From Rubripirellula tenax (GTDB taxonomy: Bacteria > Planctomycetota > Planctomycetia > Pirellulales > Pirellulaceae): a stretch of DNA of 64,000 nucleotides. The stretch is taken from assembly GCF_007860125.1 (NCBI RefSeq), contig NZ_SJPW01000006.1, positions 243,844 to 307,843 on the forward strand, in the 5' to 3' direction. The notes below the pieces were generated by a model, which had not been told where the DNA came from, did not search any database, and was given only the letters and a program-made list of their open reading frames with translations. Below, piece by piece: positions 26,072-36,900 of this stretch. Numbering within the stretch: the stretch's first letter is position 1; each line of letters starts with the position of its first letter. The translations under genes were made by a program, and so were the position numbers.

Positions 26072-29000
26072 TTAGAAAAGAAGTGTCTTTCCGTAGCGAC
26101 CTCGGAACTGAAGGAAGTCCGATCCGTCAACTTTGCTGTCCAAATTGAAATTGAAGGCTCGCCGATATCCCACGTTCCCGACCGATTTATTGTACGCACC
26201 TCGGAAGAACAAGAAGTCGCTTCCGTCTACGTCTCGGTCACCATCGATATCTCCGTAGTATCGGAAGAACTTATCGGTAGCCTCATTTCCGAAGATGAAG
26301 TCATCACCTGCAACGCCATCTTGATTGGCATCGAGACCCAAGCCATTTGCAGAGACAATTTTCGATGCGTCAACACTCAGTTCGTAGTTGCCATCGATCA
26401 GTGACCCAAAAGTCACGAACGATCCTGAGAATGAAATCGTGAACACGCGAGACGTTGCCGATGAAAGCGGCGCGATAACCGTCCCGACAATACTTCCGGG
26501 GGTTTCTCGTCGACTGACCGTGATTGCGCCTGCTTGCAATTGCACGTCGGTGTCAAATTCGATTTGGATTGATTCAACCCTCGACCGCTGGGTACTACCA
26601 TCGTTGATCAGTACGTCGGATTTGCTGATCTCCACTAGATTCGTTACATCCACGACAAACGATTTGTCTAACGACAGCATCGTTAGGTCGGTTACACGTA
26701 TCTGCGTGGAGTAAGATGACTGCGTTTCGTAGTCGATCACTTGCCCGGATCGCAGGCGAAGCTCGTTTCCGACGATCGTGAACTTGTCATTGTCGCCGTA
26801 ACCTTCGACAAGGGTGAACGTGTGACTGTCGTCTGGCGTAGTATCGATCGCCGATAGACTTCCGACGAACAGGTCTCCGCCCACAGTGCTGGTATTCTCG
26901 ACGAGCGTTGATCCCACAAACTGGATGTCCGTCGGCGCGGGTGTGGGGATGATGGTCCCGCCGATCGACATTCCATTCAAATAGGTTTCTTTATTCTCGT
27001 ATTCTCCGCCATACGGATAGATGCGGAACTCGATCGGATCCCCCGTCACGAAGCCTTCGAATGGCAAAATAAACGAGAGCGTTGTCGGGGATTGGGAATT
27101 GATACGCTCGGAATCAAACAGCGCAGCGGAAGATGTGAATCCATCGACGCTGGACATTACCGCATAATGTCGCGGCGAGAGCCAGTTGTGTCGCTCGACC
27201 GTAAAGTCGAACGAAGCAGCGGTCAAATCCAACCATTGATCGCTTGTGGAGGTGTCAACGGTAACGGACAGGTACTCGCCGTCTGCAATTGCCTGATCAA
27301 GCGTCGTTCCCGGGTATCCCTCAAACGTTCCAATAAACCCGACAAGGTTACTCGCTGATGATGACGTATCGCGAGTGAATCCGGGGCCGAGCGTTACGCC
27401 CGAATAGGCAACGTCGGATGCAATCGAACTTGTGCCCAACCAGACGGGGTCGGGACTACCCGCGTCGGTGACCGGAGCAACGGTCAGGTCAGCCGTCACC
27501 AAATTTCCCACCGATGCCGCAGGACGAACCGCGACTCGGACCTCACCGGTTACGCTAGCGCCCCCGTCATCAGTGACAGTGACTGTGACAAACTGTTCAC
27601 CGACGGCGGCGTCAAAAGACACAACAGCCGTCGTGCCGATGATCGTTTCGCCGGCCATCCATTGGTAGCTGACAATCTTGCCGTCAAAGTCGCGGGATGA
27701 TGACGCGTCGAGTTGAACCGACTCGATACCGTTGTCATCCAGATCGACGACAGTGATCTCGTCGGTGGCGCGAGAAATGGGGACTCGGTTGGCGGGTGCA
27801 TTGCCGAGTGCCCAGTCGGATATTGCACGAAACTTATGAGCCTCGGACACCACTTGATCTTGCGATTCGAACGCGCCCCACGACCCAAAGGCGTTTGGCG
27901 CCGAAATGTGGGTGAAGTTGCTGTGTAGGGCGACGTCTTTCGCTTCAAGGAGCGTCAAAAACTCTTGATAGATCCCATACATCCGCGGACTACGATTCGC
28001 CGCGATCATCAAGTTGGCAAGGTCTTCGTTCGCGACGTTACCGCCCGTCCCGACCAAGTGCTGACCGCCCTCGTAAGTGATCAGCCACAAATCGTGATCC
28101 GACGCGATCGCTTTGTGCGTCGTCAACTGACTGGTCAGCGGTCCACGCAAGTCGACCTCAAGTCGGTCGAGCACCTGATCAACCGTAATGGGGGCGGATC
28201 CATCGGTGGGTGCGAGTTCCTGGTCTCGGACGATATCGTCCGCGATTTCGCCGCCAAAGTATGCGTTGATCGCGAGTGCATCGGGCTTGATGCCGGTCGG
28301 GTTGATGTTCGGGTCATCCAACGCGTCTAAGCGTTCGGTGCTTACGGCCGAAACGCCCGCTTGGGCCGACAAAACCTTGACCAAACGATCAGCGGATTGA
28401 GCGGCAAAGGTGTCTTCAAAGATTTGCCAAATCTGTGCCGATCGCATGGAATGAAACTTTTGACCCGCGGCGTATCCGGGCCAATCAAGGACTAGGGCTA
28501 GGCCTTGCTCTTGAATGTAGGTGGCCTGCGAGAAGCTTCCGTTCCACGTTTCGTTGCTGTACTCGATAAAGACTTTTAAACCGGGACTAAGATTGTCTCG
28601 CAAATACGTTGCCAGGTTCGTAACGAAGGCGTCGTTGGCTCGCGCCGGCACGGTGATCCACGCATCTTGTTGCACTTGATTGGCAAGTGCCGTGATGTAC
28701 TCAACCGCGACGCCAACGGGAAGCGTTTGCGTGAACGTGTCCAGTGTGACGCGATCATTCCAATCCACGATCGGGTTATTGTTGGCTCGCATCCAATCCA
28801 TGAAACGCAAGTTCCCATAAGTGCCCAAGTGCTGAGTCATCGATGGCAAGAATGGCGCAGTTTCATAGGTGCTTGAGTGGCCCGGTGAAATCAGTTCGAG
28901 ATCACTGACGGGATTCACGGCGTCGCTGGTTGTGATCGCCAACAATAGACGTCCGACGCCATCACCGAAATCAGAATCGTAGACTTCAAAATCGGCGTCG

Positions 29001-29536
29001 TATCCGTTGGTGAATGTGATGATCCGAGATTCGAGTTGATCGCTCGTGTTGACCAACAAACCTTCATCGGCGCGGAACAAAAGCGAGCCACTGCCGCTGG
29101 CCTTCAACCGATACGTGCCCGGTCCATGGACGGGAATGACTGTGTGAACGATTTGATCGAGCCCACCGCCGGCGGGTGTGAACGGCAACGCGGCCGTTGC
29201 ACCGACCGACGCCACGGGATAGCCGTCAGCGTCCAACAAAATCTCAGCTTCGAATCCGGTGTCGTACTGGCCTTCCAAATTCGCGTTGGCCGTCATCCAG
29301 TCCCGACTTTGCTTCATGACGTCGACAAAGCCGACCACGTCATAGTCGGTACTCGACGTCAAATTTGTCCCCAGGGCCAGCGAATCACCGGCAAGCAATT
29401 GGCGCGATTCGAATTTCTCGATCGCTAGTCGGCGATTCGAGGTTCGGGAACATTTGGCCAACCCACGACACCGCTTCAAATATCTGTTCACGCTGAATAA
29501 TCCCCGATTGCCTAACTCTACTGAAGTCTTTTTCAA
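26072..29536 (-). CDS. LEPR-XLL surface protein with glycoside-hydrolase-like core, PKD, cadherin-like and dockerin-like tail
   Basis: A protein of about 1,154 residues. The N-terminus has the planctomycete LEPR-XLL-type signal (IEKFESRQLLAGD). Residues about 200-600 resemble a TIM-barrel glycoside-hydrolase-like domain seen in cellulose-binding proteins, with FIEYSNETWNG holding a candidate catalytic Glu and TYEGGQHL another. A PKD-like section (SSRDFDGKIVSYQW), a lectin-like stretch, a cadherin-like repeat and a dockerin-like tail with two EF-hand-like loops (DIDGDRDVDGSD, NLDSKVDGSD) follow, ending GRYGKTLLF. The tail is nearly the same as in the giant protein at 30920-46153. The start is uncertain: TTG at 29536 or GTG at 29491, which has GGGGA upstream. 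Function is probably binding or cleavage of a polysaccharide outside the cell. Confidence 0.85.
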   Translation of the reverse strand: MKKTSVELGNRGLFSVNRYLKRCRGLAKCSRTSNRRLAIEKFESRQLLAGDSLALGTNLTSSTDYDVVGFVDVMKQSRDWMTANANLEGQYDTGFEAEILLDADGYPVASVGATAALPFTPAGGGLDQIVHTVIPVHGPGTYRLKASGSGSLLFRADEGLLVNTSDQLESRIITFTNGYDADFEVYDSDFGDGVGRLLLAITTSDAVNPVSDLELISPGHSSTYETAPFLPSMTQHLGTYGNLRFMDWMRANNNPIVDWNDRVTLDTFTQTLPVGVAVEYITALANQVQQDAWITVPARANDAFVTNLATYLRDNLSPGLKVFIEYSNETWNGSFSQATYIQEQGLALVLDWPGYAAGQKFHSMRSAQIWQIFEDTFAAQSADRLVKVLSAQAGVSAVSTERLDALDDPNINPTGIKPDALAINAYFGGEIADDIVRDQELAPTDGSAPITVDQVLDRLEVDLRGPLTSQLTTHKAIASDHDLWLITYEGGQHLVGTGGNVANEDLANLMIAANRSPRMYGIYQEFLTLLEAKDVALHSNFTHISAPNAFGSWGAFESQDQVVSEAHKFRAISDWALGNAPANRVPISRATDEITVVDLDDNGIESVQLDASSSRDFDGKIVSYQWMAGETIIGTTAVVSFDAAVGEQFVTVTVTDDGGASVTGEVRVAVRPAASVGNLVTADLTVAPVTDAGSPDPVWLGTSSIASDVAYSGVTLGPGFTRDTSSSASNLVGFIGTFEGYPGTTLDQAIADGEYLSVTVDTSTSDQWLDLTAASFDFTVERHNWLSPRHYAVMSSVDGFTSSAALFDSERINSQSPTTLSFILPFEGFVTGDPIEFRIYPYGGEYENKETYLNGMSIGGTIIPTPAPTDIQFVGSTLVENTSTVGGDLFVGSLSAIDTTPDDSHTFTLVEGYGDNDKFTIVGNELRLRSGQVIDYETQSSYSTQIRVTDLTMLSLDKSFVVDVTNLVEISKSDVLINDGSTQRSRVESIQIEFDTDVQLQAGAITVSRRETPGSIVGTVIAPLSSATSRVFTISFSGSFVTFGSLIDGNYELSVDASKIVSANGLGLDANQDGVAGDDFIFGNEATDKFFRYYGDIDGDRDVDGSDFLFFRGAYNKSVGNVGYRRAFNFNLDSKVDGSDFLQFRGRYGKTLLF

Positions 29537-30219
29537 AGATGCAGCCGTAGGTTATAGAAGGGCGAATTGCAGACTTCCAGCATCGATCGCTTTCCAGCCC
29601 CCTAACGGCGCAGACTGCCCCGCTGTTCGCCGTCGGGGGTGGCGTGCGGGGCTCAGAGGAGGTGCAGCACTCTCGCCCTAACCGTTATTGCCGATCACCG
29701 GGATTGAGAGGGGGCTCATTCAACCAAGGAATTACGTCATGACCGGTATCGTCGACGCCATCGCCAACCGCTCGCCGCGACAACCATCCCCAACGCCAAC
29801 ACGGATGAGGGTTCGGGAACGGCGACGACTCGCAGAGACCCCAGGGCCGACGAAACCGCGATGGGTGTGAACAGGTCGTCTCCTAGCGTGAGACCACTTA
29901 ACGATCCAGGACTAAGCGTCAGATCGTAGTTACCGCTCGCAAAACTGAGAACATTCAATGAAGCCGTCCCCAGATATAGTGAGGGATCGCACCCTTAAAC
30001 ACAAATTCCCAAAGCACCTACGTCTTTTGCGGTGCGTGGTCAGGTGTTGGTCATGGCGCGTCGCGCCGGACGCGAACGAACCAATTTAAGAACAACGGCA
30101 ACCAGCGATACTCGCTGCGCCGATGATGTAAGGCTGGGCGATTTAGGGGGCAAGAAGTGTTTTGTCTTACGCCCAACTGTCAATGGCAGCTCAACTTTGT
30201 GCACTTAGAAAACGAGACT
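29537..30219. other. Intergenic region with a PEP-CTERM remnant
   Basis: This 683-bp stretch lies between the two PEP-CTERM/dockerin genes. It contains a decayed PEP-CTERM gene tail at 29737-29994 and otherwise no supported coding sequence. No clear intrinsic terminator was seen. Confidence 0.6.
29737..29994 (-). pseudogene. Remnant of a PEP-CTERM protein gene
   Basis: An open frame of about 85 codons without an ATG reads SLYLGTASLNVLSFASGNYDL and ends with a classic PEP-CTERM tail: VAVPEPSSVLALGMVVAASG followed by WRWRRRYRS. The upstream part is closed by a stop at 29995-29997, and no signal peptide is in reach. It is the C-terminal piece of a PEP-CTERM protein, related in its tail to the intact gene 300 bp upstream. 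Confidence 0.75.
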
Positions 30220-30876
30220 CTAAGATCGTTTTGCCCGACGTCGACGCCATTGCAAACCACCGGCCGCAATCGCAAATCCGACCATTGCGATCGACGAAGG
30301 CTCAGGAACTGCTACGACAGAAAACGTCGCTGAGCCAAAGGATGCTGTGGCCGCCGGAAAAATTTCATTGTTAAAGAACACTTCGCCGAAATCGTTGGGA
30401 TTCAAACCGAGCAAACTCGATTGGCCCGGAGCTCCAACGACCGTGAAGGTGATCGTCGCTAGATTGACTTCGTGAAATGTAGCGTTGGAACCGATCTTGA
30501 TTCCAGAGCTGTTTTCCCCGCCAACTTCGCTGACAAAATTGGGATTGTCGATCAATTTAAAACTGAGACCAGTAAACAGCCCACCAACCTCAATGTCCGC
30601 CTCATCAGCAACCTGCAATACGTCCGTCGCAGGGCCGACCGGTTGGTACGTTACACGGACGGGTCCAAGTGAGGTGAGACCAGTGGGCGCAGTGAAGAAC
30701 ATTAAGTTTTCACCTTCAGTCGCGGTTTCGCGAAAAATGATGTCAACACTGAACGTCGATCCAGCCTCGGCGGAATATGACGATTGATCGAATCGAAAAT
30801 CGTAGATGAGGTCCGCTTGCGACGATGCAAAGCTGGTAGACGCAAGGATGACGAAAACAAACAGAAGGCGAATCAT
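30220..30876 (-). CDS. PEP-CTERM sorted secreted protein
   Basis: A 218-residue protein from ATG 30876, which begins with a signal peptide (MIRLLFVFVILASTSFASSQA). The mature part is beta-rich (YDFRFDQSSYSAEAGSTFSVDIIF) and resembles cohesin-like beta-sandwich proteins of this class, though I cannot assign a ligand. The C-terminus is a PEP-CTERM sorting signal: VPEPSS, hydrophobic IAMVGFAIAAGGLQ and basic WRRRRAKRS, recognised by an exosortase, which is not encoded in this window. It starts 43 bp after the stop of the giant protein on the same strand, so a joint transcript is possible. Confidence 0.9.
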   Translation of the reverse strand: MIRLLFVFVILASTSFASSQADLIYDFRFDQSSYSAEAGSTFSVDIIFRETATEGENLMFFTAPTGLTSLGPVRVTYQPVGPATDVLQVADEADIEVGGLFTGLSFKLIDNPNFVSEVGGENSSGIKIGSNATFHEVNLATITFTVVGAPGQSSLLGLNPNDFGEVFFNNEIFPAATASFGSATFSVVAVPEPSSIAMVGFAIAAGGLQWRRRRAKRS

Positions 30877-30919
30877 GACAAACACTCGATGCAGAACGAC
30901 ACGAAAGAAAAACGTTTTA

Positions 30920-33900
30920 CTAGAACAAAAGGGTCTTGCCGTAGCGGCCACGGAATTGAAGGAAGTCCGAACCGTTTACGATACTGTCGAGATTGAAGTT
31001 GAAACTTTGGCTGTACCCGACTTGTCCCAGGGATTTCCCGTAGGCTCCGCGAAAGTACAGAAAATCACTTCCGTCAACATCGCGATCCCCATCGACGTCC
31101 CCATAATATCGAAAGAACTTATCGCTGGCGACATCACCGAACTCAAAGTTGTCGCCGGTAATCCCGTCACCATTGGCGTCCAGGCCTGTGCCATCGACCG
31201 ACACGATTTTACTCGCATCGACGGTTAATTGGTAGTTTCCATCAGCCAGCGAGCCGAATTCCGTGAAATTTCCGGAAAATGTCAGGGTGAATATGCGTGC
31301 TGTGGCACCCGGCAATGGCGAAATCACCACCCCGGCCAAGCCGCCGCCCGTGCCCCGCTTGGTGACCGTGATCGCGCCCGCCTGTAAAATCACGTCGGTA
31401 TCAAATTCGATCGTCATGGTGTCCACTCGAGAACGCTGATTCTCGCCGCCGTTGATCGTGACATTCGATTTGTTGATCTCGACCAAATTGTTGACTGAAA
31501 GCGTCAATTGCTTTTCAAGCAAAGTACCGGTGTGGTTGCCGACCATAACGCGGACTTGGTAGGTGGACTGAGTTTCATAGTCGATCACCTCGCCTTGTTT
31601 GAGTCGAAGTTCGTTGCCGACCACGACGAATTTTGAATTGTCGTCGTCACCGTCGCCGGCTACCAATGCGAAGAACCGCTGGGCAATCGGCGAGGCGTCG
31701 ACGGCGGATAGTTCCGCGAACAAGACGTCGGCGGATGATGTATCGACGTTCTCGTTGATCGATGTCTCCGAAAGTTCAATGTCGTTCGTTTCGAATCCTG
31801 ATTGAATCAGGAAATCAACGTTCGATTGGACGTCATCGACTCCGTCGTTCAAGCGGGCTTCACCATGAGGAACCTCGGCGACAGCGAGACCACTCGCGTT
31901 GCCCGTGTCATAGTCGGCCGGCAGGATACGGACCAGTTGGTTTTGCCCGTTGCGAATCTGAACATTGCCCTGCGAGCCATGATAGTGCTCGCCAGCCGCG
32001 GTACCGAAGCCAGCGTTCGTCCAAAGAAAGTTGATGTTCGGGTCTTCACTACCAAAATCAGAATCGATCGCGATTACGCCATTGTTCGATGTGCTGGCGA
32101 TCAGCTGGGTGCCGTCGATGCTCTCGCCCAGCGTCCCCGTCAGATCGAAGGACGAAGTGAATGTCTCGACGACCGTTTGGCTGAGCGGATCAATCTTCAA
32201 GACCTTGTTGGTACTTGGTTCGACCGCAAAGACATGACCCGCGACCGTGGCTAACCCCGTGTAATAGCCGCTAGGCAGTTCGAGATAGGCCAGCAGTTCG
32301 CCCGTGTCGGGATCCAAACTGTAGAACCTGTCATAAGCGACAAAATACAGAGCATATTGGTCCAAGGCTAAGCCGACGCCGCCCCCGTCGTCGGGTGCAT
32401 CGAACGTATTCAGCACTTGACCCGAGAGCGGATCGAGTTCGCGAATGATCGTTGGCCCGCTGCCAAAACTTTGTTGTGTCGTAAACAGCCTTGTTGCATT
32501 CCCGGCCGTCGCGATCGACCTTTCGTCGGATCCGGTCGCGACACGAATGTAATGATCGCCCGGAGTGACATCCGTAAACGTATAGGTTCCGCTTGCGTCC
32601 GTCATCACCGACTGCTCACCCGCGTCAAGAACGCCGTTACGGTTTGCGTCCAAGAAGACTTGTGCCCCGACGCGCGGTTCGTCGCCGACATCCGAGACTC
32701 CGTCGCCGTTCACGTCGTCCCGAATCGTGCCGGAAATCGTGGCCAATGTCGACTGAAAACCAAACGAGACGCCGGAACTGACTTGTCCACTCGATACATC
32801 GACGACTAACCCGCTGTCTTCGTATTTCCCGCCGCCAAACCCTTGCCGCGAATAGTTGGCAGGAAATGCCCGCTGGAATACCCAATCGGAATCATAAACC
32901 AGCGTCCCACTAGAGCCATTGGACCCGACGAATTGTTCATCGCCAACGGCGGTGGCGGCATATTCCCAACCATAGGTTTCGCTCAACTGGCCAACGCTTG
33001 TCGTTCGTCCGGTGGTTGGATCGATGGTGAACACCCCGTCCTGACTGGAGAACGCGACGATCGACTGGCCGTCGGTCGATTCGGAAAGCGCTGCGCTGAA
33101 TTGAGGTGCTGTCTCGGTGGCTGTGAACGCGAGCGTCACGGACTTTCGATCAACGAACTCGTTCGTCGCGGGATCGTAGCGATAGATCGAATGTTGACTG
33201 CCAATGCTGCCGAGAACATAGATCGAACCGCGAGCAATGACTGGACCGGTGACGAACAGAAACTCATTTCCGTCCCAGGGCAGCGGAGTCGAATCCAGAA
33301 CCGTTCCATCGAGCGCGATTTCATGTAAGACATCCAGGTCGTTGTCGATGACGATCAGTTGCTTACCATCAAAGGCGGTCGAATGTAGGAACGAAATTTC
33401 AACATCCGTTTGGATCACGGACAAGACGTCGCCGTTGATTGGATCGATTTCACGGATGTCCATCACGAAGCTAGGTGGGCTGTTGGGATTGGAGATCCGC
33501 CCCGTGGTGAACAATCGATCGCTTGAATAGGACACGTCCGTCGGACGATGGTTGGTAGGCGTTACTGTTCGGACGTATGCATTTCCGGCCGGGACGCCAG
33601 CGATCGTGTACGTTCCGTCGGCCCCGCTGGTTGTCTGGGGTTCATTTGCATCGGGCCACTCGTTGAAATTGGTGTCAACAAAAACAATCACGCCTTCGAT
33701 CGGCAACTCACCCGTATCGAACAGTCCATTTTCGTTTCCGTCAACAAACTGAATGCCCGAGATGCTGCCGAGCTTATCGAGGATCACAAAGTCCGCCCCT
33801 GTGGCGCTATCGGCACCGTACAGGACAACGCTGTTCGAAGTTGCCGTAACCGACTCGGCGGCCATCCCATCGATATAGCCGGACGCGTTGAAGGTGATCG

Positions 33901-36900
33901 TTCGAGTCACATTGCCGCTTGCGTCTCGGACGTTGATCGATTTTGCAAAACTGTTGGAGCTGAAATTCCCAGGTTCAAACCATTGCCCACCTGCACCGGC
34001 AATCGCGTTGCCGGTGGTGAGGTTACCGAGGTTTTCAACAAACAATCCGGTGGCGGGATCGACGGTCCAGGCATTCGATCCGACCGAAAGAATCAAATGC
34101 TGGCCATCCGGCGCTTCGCCCAATCCGCCTTCAGTGGAATTGGTGTAATCCAGATTGAGTTCATTCAAGTTGAATGTTGAACCGAGTCGGTTGGTCCTGA
34201 GGTCGAACGATCGCAGCAGCCCGTTTTGAGAGTCATGCAGGTAGGCAACGGAATCCAGAATCGCCATCCCTTTGTAGTACCCAGCCGGAATCGCAATTTC
34301 GCGAAGCAAAGCACCCGTGTCGGCGTCGATCGCACGCATGACATTGCTTTGCGCCAGATACAGTACTCCGTTATCCAACGCCATGCCTGCCCATGCTGTT
34401 CCGTACTGTGTCGCAAATGAGTTGAGTGTTTCGCCGGTAACTGGATCAATCTCGGCAATGAATGGGTTGCCCGCGTCGGCACCTTGAACAAAAAGTCGCA
34501 CTGAATCATCGGCGATCGCGTTGATTATTTTTCCGGCAATCGGCTTGACGCGAACAGAAAAGTCCCCCGGCGTGACATCTGCGATGGAGTATTCACCCGA
34601 CGAATCAGTAATCGCCGTCGGCTCACCGGCATCAAAGGTTCGGTTCCCGTTGGTGTCGACATAGACTTCTGCGCCGCCGGCGGGAACATCGCCGCTTATG
34701 GAACCCGAAACCGTTGACAAGGTGGATCGGAATCCATGATTCACAGCGTCCGTTGACTGGTTCGCCGCAACGGAAACGCTAACGCCGTTGTCTTGGAAGG
34801 TTCCGCTAGCCAATCCGGTGGGAACGAAAGGCACGTTGAAGATTCGATCGGGATTCCCGTAAACTTGAATGTTGCTATTGTTCGAGACAAAGACTTCGCC
34901 GTTGAGCGAGTCGCGAGCGCGGACGCTTGGTAGAGGTCCTTCGCCTAGCACGCCCACGGCCGTTTGTACGTCTATCGTTAATGTGACCAAACTTTGGTTG
35001 CCGCTGATCACGATTGAATTCCCGTCCGCCGTTCGTCCAGCGGATACGCGCCACCAATTCGGAAGCGAAACGTTCGGCGTTGCACTATCGATGACGATTG
35101 AGATCGGCGATCGGTCTTCGAACGTGTTGGTATCTGGATTGTATTGTGCGAGATACGGTGTCGTTCCAAGGAAGCGAACCGAAATGATCGAGTCGCCAAT
35201 GATCGTTGGGCCCAAATCGACTACCGTCGAAAATCCGCCCGTAGGTAACTGCTCGCCCAGTGGCCGGGAATCGATCAGCTTGCCATCGAGCGTGATCTCG
35301 TAGAGTTGATTATTCCAGTTGTCGATTGCGATAAAGCGGTCGCCGTCAAATGCAATCTCGACGCCGAACCGCGTGGTGATGTCAGTCTCGATCGTTTCAA
35401 GGACGCTGCCATCTTGCGGATCGATCTGGAACAATCTCATTCGGTACAGATTGTTTCCAACATTTTCTCCCAAACCGCTCGCGTACAAACGGTCTTCGCC
35501 TGGCGAGATCGTGACCGGCCGAAACGATGGTCGAGCCAACGCACGAACCCGGTGATTGCCCACTGGTACCTCGGCGATCGTATACGTCCCATCCACCGCA
35601 CTGATCGCCTGTGGTTCATCGGCGTCGGGCCATGCGTTGTCGTTTCGATCGACGTAGACGATCGCGCCAACAAGCGGCGATTCGCCCCCGTCAAAGACTC
35701 CGTTCATATTGGCATCGATGAACTGTGTCCCCGTCACCGTGCCGAAATTATCGACGACACCAAAATCGTTACCCTCGGCCTGGTCACCGAAGGCTACGGT
35801 AACAGTGAAGGACGATGAACTGGCAACGCCAATCGCTAGGCTGTGCGGTGCAACCGATGCGACATACGATCCAACTTCCATGCCCGCGGAATCGTAGACA
35901 ACGACTTCGTGCGGCGAACTAGGCACACCGACATAAGTGAATCCCGCACCACCGGCAAACCCCGCATCAGGATCAGGCTGAGTGTGTGTTTGATTACCAA
36001 CGATGAATCCCGTAGCGGGATCGATCACGATTCGTTTGGCGCTATCGGTGACCGCGACGAGCAATGTTCCATCCGCGGTCTCGCCCAAGCCAGAATCAAG
36101 CTGGGGCGTGCCGGGATGGAAATTCGTTCCGACATTCAAGGCTTGGATATCGAAGACCTGCGTGACGCTGCTGCTGGTCGGATCGACGACGAAGATGCTG
36201 TCCGAAAACGAGTCCATCGCATAAAGCAAGCCATCGATACGGGCCAGTCCCGCAAACTCGGTGGTACCTGTCGAGATTTGGAACTGACGAATTTCCTGCC
36301 CGGAATCGGCGTCGGCTTCAAAGATCCATCCGTTCGCGGAGAGGGCGAACAACGAGTCACCCATCAATGCCAAACCAGAACTGTAGAACGGCACCGATCC
36401 GGCACCTTGTGTTGAGTACGTCAGCGAGAAACTGTTCAACAGCGAACCATCGGCGGGGTCCAACTCGATGACATTGCCGAGCAGATTCGCCGCAAAAAGT
36501 CGATCGACTTGCGATTGAGGTGTCGTCACAACTTGGTTCGAAGAGACGATGATGCGAACGACATGTTCGCCGGGATCAACGGCATCAAACTGATACGTTC
36601 CGTCGTTTGCGGCGATGGTCCAGCGCTCGCCCGCATCGAACGATCCGTTCTGATTCGCGTCCAAATAAACCGTCACACCCGAATCGCCAAGCTCACCAGA
36701 ATCCTGGGCGCCGTTGCCGTTGGCATCGTCGAAGATCAAGCCGCTGATCGCCGTCGTGTTGAATCGTTGCCCAAAGTTCGCGGTTCCAACGATGGTTTCG
36801 AAATCCAACGTAACGTTGACGCTTGTAGGACTCGTCGCGACCCACGGGGACACGACGTCGGCGCGGACGGTGTAAGTCCCCAGCGGCAAGTCCGTAAACC

